Shown here: positions 9,768 through 21,856 of the stretch, piece by piece
How positions within the stretch are numbered: position 1 is the first letter of the stretch
How the letters are laid out: each line of letters starts with the position of its first letter
Source of the DNA: Dipteronia dyeriana
Lineage: Eukaryota; Streptophyta; Magnoliopsida; Sapindales; Sapindaceae
DNA: 64,000 bases
Direction: 5' to 3'
Assembly: GCA_032871835.1 (NCBI GenBank)
Contig: CM065300.1
Location: 5,661,768-5,725,767 of the forward strand
The notes under the pieces: generated by a model
The model's database searches: none
What the model saw: the letters and a program-made list of their open reading frames with translations, nothing else
What the model was told of the DNA's origin: nothing
Program-made: the position numbers and the translations under genes

Positions 9768-11909
9768 TGACGGGGACACGTCGTTGCAGTGTCGTCAAAA
9801 TGAACATTTATGTTCGGCCTCGCAAGGGCGCAAGTCATAGAGACTAGCACAACGGCAAGCAAGAGATCGATCCACAATGAGGTAGGATTCACCGATCATC
9901 TCTAGAACTAGTTATTATTACAACACTCCGAGCGGACTCGTGTGTTGCGTGTGCGTAAAAGTGAATAATAATATAACTAAATAACTTATATAAATAATAT
10001 ATACAATGATAGATGGAATGGAGATATGCATGAAATGTGGTTACAATAGAGAAACGACTCAACCGTGACAATCATCCTAATTACGTTCTAGACTCACCTA
10101 ATCCTAAAATATGCAAGTATATTATAGGCTCGTATCCCCTTAATTAATCTCTAATCTCTTTCGATGTCTTAGAGATAGTATCCATATATACCCGAAATCT
10201 CTCTCGAGTAATCCGGACAATATATATGAACCCATTAAGCACCTGGAATACAAATCGAACCCTATACGCTAGCCTAGTGGTTCTACCACTTTCTAGTCAA
10301 GCATAGTGAATGTTTATCTAAGCATTGTCAAACGCTTCTCCTCTCGGTACATAGCATCTAACCATAGATCAATTACAAAGTGATCAATTAAGCAAAAGCT
10401 TTAAGCATTCAAAACATCCATATAACTACTACACAAGCACAAAATAAATGTCGGTGGTAATTACTTCTAGGTCAAAGATTCGGTTTAGTCAACTCTCTAG
10501 GATGACTAAACATGGGAAACAAATTTACCTAACAACTACATGCAACAATGTGATTGTTATATCATTAAGAACATTCAATTTAGGTTAAAGGTTCATCCTC
10601 TTGATTAGGGAATTTTCCCACAATCAATTCATCACCCAATCCTGTCACGTGGATGAATAATCGTGTCTTAATACAAAGACCCATTAAGAATAAGGATATG
10701 AACTAAGGTCTTTTTAGCAACTAAAAGCCTGAACTGAAACATTTTTTACTCTTTGGGGCTAAAATCCCTATTACTCATACTCAATACATGGAATTTCAAG
10801 TCATCCATCAATCAATCAACAATCATGAGTATCTAATTTCTACTCTAAATTACAAATACTCCTAAACTCAATCATGGACACATATTGATTTTTAACAATT
10901 CATACACATACATATCATATCAAGAGCATAAAAACATATATATCAAGGAGCAAAACAAAATCCAAATGAATTTAAGTACAATCAATACATTTATTACACA
11001 AGTGTAGGTTTACAATATCCCTAAATTGGTGAAATACATCAAAGAAAACAAGAAATACAAAGAAATGAGTAAATAAGAGCAAACCCTTGAAGACAAGTCC
11101 TCCAAAGATGCTTATATCCTTCCTAGCTCGAATTTGGCTCCTAATTCCTTTGTAATCTACTCTAAGATGGATGGAGGAAGTGTATAGTGGTGAGGTGGAG
11201 GTGTATGGTGAGCTCCCATGGAGGAAAAACTTCCATGGGAGCAAGAGATGAAAGAAGATGAAAGAAGATGAAGGAAATGGAAGAGAGAAGACAAGAGGCG
11301 TGAGAGGTGGAAAGAGGGGAAGAAAGCTCTCTAGAATAAGGAGAAAAAGGGGTATTTATAGTGTGGGAGTTTAGGGCAAGACTTTTGGGTGAAAAGACAA
11401 TAATACCCTCTGAAAATGGATGAAAAATACATTTCTGCCTAGATGTGCGGTACAATGTGCTGTACGCATCAACACAGCGAACCACATATCACTTTTTAGA
11501 GCTTCCTGCCTTTCTACGCGGTACGCAACTTGGTCTTGCGCGGTTGTGTACCGTACTTCTCTGCGCACCATTACAAAAACGGTCATAACTTTCTCCAAAA
11601 ACCTCAGAATCACGATCTGTAAAGTGAGTTGGAAAGAAGACCTCCGAGGCTTTCCAAAAAAATTGTTATGGGTGATGTAGTTCGATAGGATGAGAGAGAT
11701 ATGACCTTCCAAAGTTAGGGTGTCTACACAAGCTATTCCAAATTCTACTCTTTAATCTCCAAAACTCTTCAATTAAGCTCAAATACCTTCTGCAGGGAAC
11801 ATGTACCTACACAAGGCTCACAAACACATCAAATACCAAAATATACTTGAAAACAAGAACAAAAGCTAGAAAATGGGGACCTCAAAATGTATATCAATCG
11901 CTTCGATCA
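9768..11909 (-). mobile_element. Solo LTR of an unidentified LTR retrotransposon, 2.14 kb
   Basis: The insert starts TGACGGGG and ends TTCGATCA on the plus strand (TG..CA ends), with 5-bp flanks GTGAC (9763-9767) and GCGAC (11910-11914), one mismatch. LINE-1 coding sequence stops and resumes exactly at its edges. A TATA-box-like CTATAAATACC lies on the minus strand near 11363-11353, giving the orientation. No gag, pol or primer site was found. Its superfamily cannot be fixed from an LTR alone; the length suits Ty3 elements. Confidence 0.75.
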
Positions 11910-12455
11910 GCGACCCATCAGTCCCAAATTTCCATAACCACTTTGACAATAAGCCTTCATTTTTGTCCAAAATTTTACCTATCCCTAAGCCACCATACTT
12001 CTTGCTTTTACAACCCGTGATCCAATCCACCGCATGTAACTTCTTGTTTTTGATTCCGTCTCCCTATAAAAAGCAACGTTGGAGCTTATTAATTTTTTGA
12101 GCAACACCCATTGACATCCTAAACACCGACATATAGTAAGTTGGGATGCTATTCAGGGCTGACTTGATCAAAACCAACCTACCTCCTTTCGAAAGAAACT
12201 TCCTTTTCCAAGGAACCAACCTTTTCTCAATCTTACTAATCACCGATTCCCAAAAAGATTTTGAGCTTGGTCTAGACCCTAAAGGTAGTCCCAAATATTG
12301 TAATGGGAGAGAAACTTTTCTACACTTAGACAAATCCGCCCAACAAGCCTCAATTCCCTTATGTTTCCTAACTCTGGCAATACACGACTTGTGGAATTTA
12401 TCTTGAGACCTCAAGTTAACTCAAAACACCAGAGAATTCTTAATTATCAAAATTT
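11910..12455 (-). pseudogene. LINE-1 ORF2: end of reverse transcriptase
   Basis: Open stretch 12414-12064 contains the conserved post-palm region LGLPLGSRP...FW, PWKRKFLSKGGRLVLIKSALNSIP and YYMSVFRM, as in LINEs 2-5. The core FADD motif is lost with the truncated 5' part. Sequence 12063-11915 continues with GGLGIGKILDKNEGLLSKW before the solo LTR. Confidence 0.85.
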
Positions 12456-13051
12456 TAAAATAGATTATTTGTAATAAATTATAGATATCTAACATATTAG
12501 TTTTTTTTAAAAGTATTATAAGAACTATTTGAGATGTATAAATCGAGGAAAAACTACTCACACATGCTTATAAAATACACCCCTCACCAATAATGTAAAA
12601 AATATGTGTACTGCGTACCACATGTGCTATGATGTTAGTTTAGTTACAGATTGATACGTTAGAAATCACCAATATGGGAGCAACCAGAGGGACGTTGAAA
12701 TAAATTTTAAATAAAAAAAGATACAAGATTGAAAAATGTTAATATAGCAATGAATATCATAACTTAATTGATTAGTTTAATTTCATGGGTTATATAGATA
12801 TCTAAGAATATATAAACCAATTATCAAAACATAGTAAAATCAACAAATATGTAAATTTAACATAGTATCAAGAATGTCTTCACAACCCAAAAGTAGTTCG
12901 AAATTTTCAAAATATAGTCACAAGTTGGAGATTGAATTTGCTTTTCAAAATTTATTGAAATAAATCTGCATTGCATTAATCATTATGATTTGCTTATTAG
13001 ACCATTTATTTAGCTACTGATACAGCAATTATTCATTGAGATGTCGGAATT
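12456..13051. other. AT-rich spacer
   Basis: No gene, RNA or element is recognisable. Confidence 0.5.
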
Positions 13052-13204
13052 TCAAGAGTTAATATTTTTGCATTTCGGACCATCACAACCACCAAATAAG
13101 CATCTGTACTTTCCCTGACAATCTTGGTCACTCTGACATGGAGGAAGTATTGGTACTATAGGTGTGCAATCCGCAGCAGGTTTTGAATAATTTACTTGAG
13201 CCAT
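13052..13204 (-). CDS. Candidate six-cysteine small peptide (50 aa)
   Basis: Minus-strand ATG at 13204-13202 and TGA at 13054-13052. The product has six Cys at residues 13, 23, 29, 35, 40 and 45 in 50 residues, with a Pro-rich lead (IVPILPPC) and the core CQSDQDCQGKYRC, then GGC and KC. This is the Cys density of plant knottin, defensin-like or nodule-cysteine-rich peptides, but I cannot assign a family. No signal peptide is encoded after this ATG. Such genes often carry it on a first exon, and a TTTGACAG acceptor-like site lies upstream near 13260. However, the frame from that acceptor meets a TAA just before the ATG. It may be a 3' exon, a pseudogene, or chance. Confidence 0.4.
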   Translation of the reverse strand: MAQVNYSKPAADCTPIVPILPPCQSDQDCQGKYRCLFGGCDGPKCKNINS

Positions 13205-13369
13205 TATTGTTGGGTTTTATTTTGCTCCAGATACCTTTGAGAATGGTACAAAACCTGTCAAAACCAATCGGGTTAATATTAATATTTCTATAACAAATAA
13301 AATTACTTATATATATATTTATTAAGATTTCCCACAATTGTTTATGAATTATGATCTTGTTTTATAACA
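13205..13369. other. Flank between the peptide ORF and LINE-6
   Basis: AT-rich; contains the possible splice acceptor mentioned for the peptide ORF. Confidence 0.3.
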
Positions 13370-13875
13370 TTTTTTGAATGGCAATATAATCAAGAAGGCC
13401 AAGCTAACAAGGCCAGAAAGCTACAAGAAGGACAACAAGCCCACAGACCAACAAGAAAACACACTGGAAACCACCCAAAAACTACACCAACAACAACTGA
13501 AAGCTAAAACAAAAAGCCACCAGCCACCTCGAAGCAAACCAAACGCCAGAAAGCACAAAAACCCCACCAAACAGCTCCAACGCAAGCCAACCAAGCCAAC
13601 CAAGAAACACAGCAGAAACACAAAAACAAGCACCAAAGAAACCCCCACCTCAAAGACAACCAAAACCACCGAAACCCAAAAGCCAACCAGCTGCAAAACA
13701 GAACAGAACAACTGAAGACACAACAGAACAACCAACCCAACAAACCAAAAGCTACATCTGGCCAGACAAGTCAACCAGCTGCAAAGAAAAACGGAAGAAA
13801 GCCAAACAAAAGAAAACACAACAACAACACAACCACACCCCACAAAAAACCATAAACAACCAGAACAAACATTAG
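13370..13875 (-). mobile_element. LINE-6: 3' UTR-only LINE remnant
   Basis: On the minus strand this is T/G-rich DNA like the 3' UTRs of LINE-1, -2, -4 and -5, ending in a short poly-A (plus-strand poly-T 13370-13375). No RNase H is present, so the copy was truncated within the 3' UTR. The long Lys/Thr/Gln-rich plus-strand frame here, and the Leu/Phe/Trp-rich minus-strand one, come from the base composition and are not genes. Confidence 0.65.
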
Positions 13876-14394
13876 AAATCCCCCCATTCCACGATTTGAC
13901 TTCATATAAATCAATAAATACAGAATTTAAGAGAAATAAATCCATCATGGTCTTGTAAATACCTTTAAAAATGTACTTATAAGTGTTACTTTTTTTTTCT
14001 CTAATAAAATGCTTTATGCAAACACTTGTATTCCAAAACAATTAAGATTTATCACTAAAATGAAAAACTAACAGCTTGAAATGATCAAGAGGAAGGTTAC
14101 AATGCTGGACTTGAATGTAGTTGCCTCCATGTTTTTCTTCTTGTAATACTTGAAACAAATCTAACAACCAAAAAAAGAATGTAGTTGCACACTTGCACCT
14201 GGTTTGTGGCTTTATGTTATTCTCTTTCAAATTAAGCATATGTACAACGTATTATATTATGAACACCGTACATAACAATATAAAATCATTTCGTTAATGC
14301 ACTTATATCGTATTTGGTAGTGTTATGTTAAAATCATAAATATACCTTTATAGAAAAATCAAATAATACATTGAAATAAATGTATTGTTTGACT

Positions 14395-14880
14395 TTCTAA
14401 TTAAAATCTAATCTAATCAAATAAAAGATAAAATCCAATTCAATCATCAATCAAATATGTATCTAATTAAAATCAAATCTAATTAAATAAAAGATAAAAT
14501 CCAATTCAATCATCAATCAAATATGGTGTTTAAGGAAACTAAAACTCAAATGAAGTCTAAATCTAAGGCGTGTCATTGTGAGGTAATTCTAACATTAAAT
14601 TTTATATAATAATATCTATATTTTTATTTATATAATACATCATTCTTTATCCATTTATTAATATTAATGTCACATATAATCCGAATTGAATAAGTATCTA
14701 ATTAAAATCTGGTATAATCTCTTATAAAAGAAAAAAAAATCCAATTCAATCATCAATCTTCAATCAAATATGGCGTTTTAGGAAACTAAAATTCAAATGG
14801 AACCTAAATCTGTCCTCGTGTTTGTCGTGAGATAATTTTAGCGTTAAATTCTATATAATAATATCGATAGTTTAGAAAGT
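14395..14880. repeat. Local direct repeats in AT-rich DNA
   Basis: A unit containing AAATCCAATTCAATCATCAATC occurs at about 14430, 14490 and 14740. The last two continue for ~130 bp of similarity (ATATGG[TC]GTTT..AGGAAACTAAAA..). The stretch 13876-14394 and 14881-15004 is AT-rich without recognisable genes. Confidence 0.75.
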
Positions 14881-15180
14881 GAACATTGTTAGTGCATAAA
14901 GCATAGCAAAAGTTGAAACACTGATGTTGCAACCACTATTCTTCCTGCTGTAACCATATCCAATGTTGCAAAACATATATGGGTAGTGTTAACCTATGCC
15001 CAGGTTTTTTGAAAACGGCACTCTTTATTAAAACCCGCATACAACAACAGAAACATAACAAAGGAGTGCCAAACAAACCAGCAAACACCACAAACAGGCA
15101 AAACAAAAGAAAGACACAGGAAGCAGCAAAAGAGCAACAACACCGCCTGAAATAGAAACAAAAAGGAAACTAGAAACTGC

Positions 15181-15430
15181 CCCAACTAATGAACTCCCCG
15201 TCGGCCACAACTCCTTTCTTGGCAAGATTGTCCGCAAAACAGTTCGAAAGTCTCGAGTTGAAGATGACTTTAGTGTTTCCTAAGGGAGAAAGCTTGGAGC
15301 GAATGTCATAGATAGAATCAACTAGATTAAGGTTTCCGAAACCTTTGTCGTTTACCCATTCCACCACTGAAATGGAATCACCGACAATGTCAATGTCCCT
15401 CCCAACAAAATAAGATTCTGAGGCACACAG
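15181..15430 (-). pseudogene. LINE-2 RNase H, C-terminal part
   Basis: Continues the RNase H from 23349: Ile-Val-Gly-Asp-Ser (third catalytic Asp), then VVEWVNDKGFGN and a C-terminal Phe-Ala-Asp-Asn-Leu-Ala, as in the other LINEs. The frame ends near 15170. The open frame starting at 15529 adds antisense LTR codons and is not a real start. Confidence 0.85.
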
Positions 15431-16169
15431 TGTAACACCCAAACCATTCAGGTCCAACAAAAGGCCCAACTTGAGAAAAAAAAAAGAGATAAACGTGAAT
15501 GAAAAGTCATCAGGTGAGTAAGCCACCATAGTCTGTTTTGTTGACAGACAGCTGTGAGCTTAGTTAACTAGCTCACAACTTTAGTGGTGTCTATCCATAC
15601 CTATATATATTGGAGGATAAAAATGATATTAGTTAGATGCAATAGAATCGAGTAGAAGAAGGGAAAGAGAAGGAAGACAAGGGAAAAAAAGTCAGTAGAG
15701 TATCATGTGATTTTTAGATTTTGGTTGATTTCTTCTTGAATTCAACAGATTCTAATTTGGTTTTTTTATTGCGATTGTTAGGGAAAGAAGACGAAGTAGA
15801 GGAACCTAGCATACTTGGTCCGAATTAAGTTTGACGTCTAAGTTGTGAGTGAAAAAGTTTTCGGTTTTGTTTTTAACTCAAAAAATTTCGGTTTTGTTTT
15901 TAACTCAAAAGTTTCCAGTTTTATGCTTTAAAATTAATTGTCTGCAAATCATTTAAGAGTTTTATTTCTTTTGTTGATTTATTGTGATTATACAGAGAAC
16001 TGAAAGTATGTTTTTATGCTTATATTGACACTCAAAATATTACTTATATTACTTTAATAAATATTGAGAAGAGATTATTATTGATTTCATAAAAGCACCA
16101 TGTCTGTACCCTTCCTCAGTTATGATTATTGTTGGCTTTTGGGGCCGTTCTACACATGTGTATGTCAAA

Positions 16170-16240
16170 TGAGTCGCTCTGCACGTGTACGACAGAAGTT
16201 AAAGAGTATTGAGTCACTCTGCACGTGTATGACAGAAGTT
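16170..16240 (+). promoter_or_regulatory. G-box pair in the Ty3 5' LTR
   Basis: Two copies of GAGTCRCTCTGCACGTGTAYG contain CACGTG at 16182-16187 and 16222-16227. The 3' LTR has the same pair at 22515-22520 and 22556-22561. Possibly an enhancer; inferred only. Confidence 0.5.
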
Positions 16241-16674
16241 ATTCCCAACTCTGCGTATGCACGAAGTAATTCGGCTTACGTATTGAAGATATCCCTGGGT
16301 ACTAATTTGGTGCAGATTAAGATTTTATAAATTATCTTATTTTTGTTCAGAAAAGAGATGTATTATCAGTTTATTAAGTACGAAAGTAGATATATTATCT
16401 TTAACTACTATGGAATTATTTGGCATGATACAGTAATATTTAGTATGTATTATTGAATGCATATCAAAAAGTTGTTCAAAAGAAAACTTATGTTTTTAAA
16501 AAAGTTTTCACTCACTGGATATTAGTGCTCATCCTTTCTTTAAAAATATTTTTCCAGGTAGCTGCTCGGTTGTACGGACTCTGAAGTTTTGAGATGGGCC
16601 ACTCGATGACATCATGAAGCATAAGAGTCATGAATTTTAATTTCATGTACATATTTTGAGATATGTGGTCGGCA

Positions 16675-16840
16675 TGGTCTGCATGGAACGTGGTCGGAAC
16701 GTGGTCGGATTTCTTACTCGACCATGTTCGGTTTTGCTTACTTGGTCATGTTCGGATTTCCTACTCGGATTTCCTACTCAGCCTACTCGGATTTCTTACT
16801 CGGCCTACTCAGATTTTCTACTCGGCCTACTCGGATTTCT
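16675..16840 (+). repeat. Minisatellite in the Ty3 5' LTR
   Basis: Tandem variants of CTACTCGGATTTCTTACTCGG. The 3' LTR version (about 22965-23100) is shorter. Confidence 0.8.
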
Positions 16841-17095
16841 GGTCATTTTACTTAGAAAAAAAAGTGGTCGAATTTTGTCTGGTCGAGATTTTGAATGACT
16901 TTTTTTAATGAACGAAAATCTTGTAGTTATGTACATTCTGTACTCTCCAATATTTTTCTTATATTCTTTTTATGTTTAAAAACAAGTATTTTCTATGGAA
17001 TTTTAGTCAAAATTCTTTTATCATGTTAGTAAAAAGTACAGCCCACATGGCCTCCCTCGTACTTAAGAGAGGATTCGGGGTGGGTCCTGTCAACT

Positions 17096-17107
17096 TGGTA
17101 TCAGAGC
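17096..17107 (+). other. Primer-binding site (tRNA-iMet)
   Basis: TGGTATCAGAGC, three bases after the 5' LTR end. Confidence 0.95.
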
Positions 17108-17192
17108 TGGTTTATGATTCTTTAGACCACAGAATAATTGTTTGCATTTAGTTTTATGCATTTAAGCATAACTTTGATTTTGTAATTGCATC

Positions 17193-18383
17193 ATGCGTCG
17201 AGTTGGCTATCCACACACGAGACTGACAGCTGACCTAGGAGAAAGGAGTAATAACCAAGATAAAAATGAGGCAGAATCACACCCTCACCCACCTATAGCT
17301 CAACCTCATGTGCCAGAACCTAGAGAGGAACCAATGGATAGAATTGCATAACTTTTGACTGTCATGGTTTAGTATCAAACGTGGGTGCCAGAGAATTCTA
17401 TTGAACGTGCACGTAAGTTGAGAGCTACAAATTTTGATGGAACTGGAGATCCAAATAGTGCTATTTTTTGGTTGAATGAACTGGAACGTGTATTTGAAGT
17501 TATGAGGTGTACAGATGAACAAAAGGTCTCTTTTGCTATATTTTTGTTAAAGGAAAAAGCATATGATTGGTGGGCGTCAGTACAACGAAGGAATCTTGAA
17601 GGAATTACTTGAGAGGATTTTAAAAAGCAGTTTAATGATCGTTATTATCCTCGTTTCTATCAAAATTTGAAAAGAGCTGAATTTTTTAGACTAGTGCAGG
17701 GATCTATGACAGTAGAAGAATATGAGAAGAAGTTTACAGAACTTTTGAGGGTTACTTCGTATGTAGTCGCTGATGAAGTAAATAAGTGCAGAAAATTTGA
17801 AGATGGACTTCAATCGGAAATTAAGACAATAGTGACTACTTTTGGGCATGTTGAGTTCGGTAAATTGTTTGAAGCTGCATTGAGAGTGGAGAGAGGCCTT
17901 AATGACTCTCGCAGATTTAAACAACAGAAACAAAAGCGCATTAACTGGTCAACATGGGGCTCTTATAGCAAAATGCCTAAGGCAACATGCAGTTTTTCAG
18001 GTCAAACTAATAACTATTAACAGAGTCGTGGACCTGGTTCTAGCCAAGCATCAGTCAAACAACCAATGGGTAGTCGTCAACAGAGTGCTAGTATTGGTAG
18101 AGGTAGGCGTCCTTTATGTCAGATATGTGGAAAGTACCATGATGGTGAGTGTTATTTGGGGATATCAGGTTGTTATCAATGTGGGCTGACTGGACATCTA
18201 AAAAGAGACTGCCCTGAGTTAGTCTATAGAGGCAATGAAGAAAGAAATATAGTTTTTCAACCAGTGCAAAGTGACGCAAGTCAGATTCAAGGACAGAGGG
18301 GATCTCGAGTAGGAGGATCTACAACTACAGGGAAAACCCAAGCTAGTGCAGCAGAGGGTGAAGGCAACCAACAGAGAGGTTAG
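17193..18383 (+). pseudogene. Ty3 gag
   Basis: ATG at 17193 opens the frame shared with pol. The retrotransposon gag core (NFDGTGDPNSAIFWLNELE, then KEKAYDWW) lies at 17428-17570. The CCHC knuckle (C-x2-C-x4-H-x4-C, CYQCGLTGHLKRDC) lies at 18172-18213. It would form the virus-like particle and bind the element RNA. In-frame stops: TAA 17349, TAG 17370, TGA 17610, TAA 18018, TAG 18381. All can be explained by C-to-T or G-to-A changes of CAA, CAG or TGG. Confidence 0.9.
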
Positions 18384-21300
18384 TCGGGTAGACCTTGTAC
18401 TCAGGCAAGAGTTTTTGCTATGACTCAGCAAGATGTCGAGACCACTCCAGATGTCGTTATAGGTATGTTAACCATTTTTGGCCTTGATGCTCATGTTCTT
18501 ATTGATCCTGGATCTATTCATTCTTTTGTATCTCGATCTTTTATGGTGTATGTGGATATAGAATTAAGACCATTAGAGTCTAGTATGGTAGTGGCTACAT
18601 CTACTGGTGAATCTTTGTTGGCTGAGAATGTATATAGAAACATCAAGGTCATAGTCGGTAAGCATGAGCTACATATTGATTTGATTACGCTTGATATATG
18701 TGATTTTGATGTTATTTTAGGAATGGATTGGCTGGCTACACACCATGATACAATAGATTGTTTTCGAAAAGAGGTAAAATTTACACTTCAAGGAGAGTCG
18801 GATGTCATTTTTTGTGATGAACGTCGGATTCTTCCTTCTTGTGTTATATCTGCTATTACTGTCAGACGGTTGCTCAAGAAACAATGTTCAACTTATTTGG
18901 CTTATGTAATTGATACTAAGGATAGTGAGGTAAAGCTAGAAGATATATCTGTGGTAAGACAATTTCCAGACATATTTCCTGAAGATTTTCATGGATTACC
19001 ACCAGATAGAGACATTGAGTTTGTGATAGATTTGACTCTAGGCACAAATCCAATTTCTATTCCACCTTATAGAATGGCTCCAACCGAATTGAAAGAGTTA
19101 AAGATTCAATTAGAAGAATTAGTGAATAAGAATTTTATCAAACCTAGTGTGTCACCATGGGGAGCGCGGGTTTTGTTTGTTAAGAAGAAATATGGAACAC
19201 TACGTTTATGTATCGATTACTGGCAATTGAATAAGGCAACAGTGCATAATAAATACCTACTCCCACATATTTATGACTTATTCGATCAACTTCAAGGAGC
19301 AAAAGTATTCTCCAAGATAGATTTGCAAACAGGTTACCACCAATTGAGGATTAGAAATTGTGATGTACCAAAGACCACTTTCAGAACTCGTTACAGGCAT
19401 TATGAGTTGCTAGTTATGCCTTTTGGACTAACCAATGCTCCAGTAACTTTCATGGATTTGATGAATATGGTATTTCATCCTTATCTAGACAAATTTATTA
19501 TTGTGTTCATTGATGACATTTTGATTTATTCTAAGAATGAGGTGGAGCATGCAGAGCATTTAGAGATTATTCTAGAAGTCCTGAGAGAGAATTAACTTTA
19601 TGCCAAATTTAGCAAGTGTCAATTCTGGCTCGATAGAGTTACATTTTCGGGTCATGTGATTTCTAGTGATGGTATTTATGTTGATCCTCAAAAAGTTAAA
19701 GCAATAGTGAATTGGGAATGACCAATTAGTGTGACAGAAATTAGAAGTTTCTTGGGTTTAGCAAATTACTATCGAAGATTTGTAGAAGGATTTCCTAAAA
19801 TAGCTTTACCATTGGCAAGATTAACTCAGAAGGATGTGAAGTTTGAATGGCCAGAAGCTTGTGAACAGAGTTTTCAAGAATTCAAGGAAAGGTTAACTTC
19901 TGCTCCAATACTTACTTTTCCAGCCGGAAGTGATGGATTCGTTGTTTATAGTGATGCATCTAAACATGGTTTGGGTTGTGTTTTGATGCAGCATGGAAAA
20001 GTGATATCGTATTCCTCAAGACAATTAAAGAAGCATGAACAGAATTACTCAACACATGATCTAGAGATTGCTGCAGTCGTGTTTGCATTGAAAATTTGGA
20101 AGCATTACTTATATGGGGTCACTTGTCAGATTTATACAGATCAGAAAAGTTTGCAATATCTTTTCACTCAGAAAGAACTAAATTTGAGACAAAGAAGATG
20201 GATTGAGTTGATTAAAGATTATGACTGTATGATTGAATATCACCCTGGTAAGGCAAAAGTGGTGGCAGATGCACTCAGTAGAAAGTCTTCAAGTTCTATG
20301 GCTCATTTGAAGATGATTTACCTTCCATTATCAACTGAATTAAGAATGCTGAGAGTTAAGCTAGAAGCACATGATTTTGGAGCATTACTGGCTACCTTTC
20401 ATGTTAGACCTATTTTGATTGATCGATATGAAAATTGCAAACTCAAGATTCTTATTTAGTTAAATTAAAGGAAGAATTGTAGAAAAACTTACAAGCTGAT
20501 TTTGTATTGAGAGGTGACAGTACATTAGTTCTAGGTAATAGAGTTTGTGTACCAAACATTAAGAAACTCTTCAGTTTATGCGATGCATCCAGGAAGTACT
20601 AAACTGTATCGTACTTTGAAAGAGCATTACTGGTGGCAAGGTATGAAAAGAGAGATAGCAGAATTCGTCTCTAAATGTTTGATTTGTCAGCAAGTTAAGG
20701 CAGAACATCAGAAACCAGCAGGACTTTTGCAACCACTTCCTATTCTCGAATGGAAATGGGAACATGTTACCATGGATTTTGTGGTAGGACTCCCTCGTAG
20801 TCAGAGTGGTCACGGCAGTGTATAGGTGATCGTTGATCGACTTACGAAGTCTGCACACTTTCTACCAATTGGTATTACTTACTCTCTTGACAAATTAGCC
20901 AGAATTTATATTGATGAAATAGTTTGTCTTCATGGCGCACCGGTATCTATAGTGTCAGATAGAGATCCTCGATTTACATCTAGATTTTGGCATAAATTAT
21001 AGGAGGCTTTGGGAACTAGACTGCATTTTAGTACTTCTTTTCACCCACAGACTGATGGTCAATCAGAACGTACTATTCAGACATTAGAAGATATGCTTCG
21101 AGCTTGTGTGATGGATTTCAAAGGAAGTTGGGATGTGCATATACCATTGATAGAATTTACCTACAATAACAGTTGTCAGGCTAGTATTGAAATGGCTCCT
21201 TATATAGCTTTGTATGGGAGAAAATGCAGAACACCGGTATGTTGGGATGAAGTATGTGAGAGAAAGTTGTTAGGTCCAGAACTTGTTCAAGTCACAACAT

Positions 21301-21820
21301 AAAAGATCAAAATCATTAGAGACAGATTGAAGATTGCTCAAGATAGGCAGAAAAGCTACACAGATAAGCGGAGAAGAGAACTTGAATTTAAAGTAGGTAA
21401 CTATGTGTTCTTACGAATTTCACCTTGGAAAGGTAAACTTCGATTTGGAAGACGTGGGAAGTTAAGTCGCGATACATGTGTCCGTATGAGATTATTGGCA
21501 GAGTGGGGGCAGTGGTATACCGTTTTGCTTTACCTTCAGAGCTTTCAAGAATTCATGATGTATTCCATGTTTCTATGCTTCAAAAATATATAGTTGACCC
21601 TACACATGTTTTAACCAAGCAACCAGTGAAGTTAAGAGAAGGTTTAACTTATGAAGAGGAACTTATTGAGATTCTAGATGAAAGGAAACAAGTATTACGT
21701 ACTAAGGTTATTCCTCTAGTAAAGGTGTTATGGAGAAATACTGCAGTAGAAGAGGCAACTTGGGAACATGAAGATCATATGCGAAATCAGTATCCCCATC
21801 TATTTCGGCTAGGTAAGTGA
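18384..21820 (+). pseudogene. Ty3 pol: protease, RT, RNase H, integrase, chromodomain
   Basis: Protease: [11 protein letters not shown] near 18495-18530, with the usual D-S-G altered to [22 protein letters not shown] and the catalytic FIDDILIYS (19510-19536). RNase [13 protein letters not shown] and [10 protein letters not shown] (about 19950-20165). Integrase: HHCC zinc domain (H20589, C20673, C20682 region), then MDF, SDRD and SER carrying the D-D-E triad (20775, 20958, 21065). A chromodomain-like end (about 21640-21800) would target chromatin. Stops: TAA 19593, TGA 19719, TAG 20823, TAG 21000, TAA 21300. A frameshift pair lies around 20430-20560 and another at about 21467. Confidence 0.92.
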
Positions 21821-21837
21821 ATTTCGAGGATGAAATT

Positions 21838-21856
21838 CTTATATGGTAGGGTGAAT
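21838..21856 (+). other. Polypurine-tract region
   Basis: A purine-rich but interrupted stretch (ATGGTAGGGTGAAT) directly before the 3' LTR start TGTGACACC. It is where plus-strand synthesis would begin. Confidence 0.5.

Larger units (their letters stand above)
5057..12455 (-). mobile_element. LINE-1: 5'-truncated plant L1 LINE, split by two solo LTRs
   Basis: The 3' end is the poly-T at 5057-5070 (poly-A of the minus strand). Going upstream: a T/G-rich 3' UTR (5071-5368), RNase H (6000-5369), zf-RVT zinc-binding region (9298-9062 continuing at 6172), a linker (9601-9329) and the last part of the reverse transcriptase (12414-12064, 12063-11915). Similarity fades near 12455 inside the RT, the usual result of incomplete target-primed reverse transcription. 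Solo LTRs at 6173-9056 and 9768-11909 interrupt it, each with a 5-bp target duplication, so the LINE is older than both. No clear LINE target duplication was found. Confidence 0.85.
15431..17092 (+). repeat. 5' LTR of the Ty3 element (1662 bp)
   Basis: Begins TGTAACACCC and ends GGGTCCTGTCA. It differs from the 3' LTR by point changes and indels, for example a ~40-bp segment at about 15540-15580 that is absent near 21965. That points to an old insertion. Confidence 0.92.

Noticed and set aside
13374..14041. Long Lys/Thr/Gln-rich plus-strand frame and Leu/Phe/Trp-rich minus-strand frames
   Set aside because: They arise from the T/G-rich LINE 3' UTR (LINE-6); no conserved domain, and the same base pattern is found after other LINEs.
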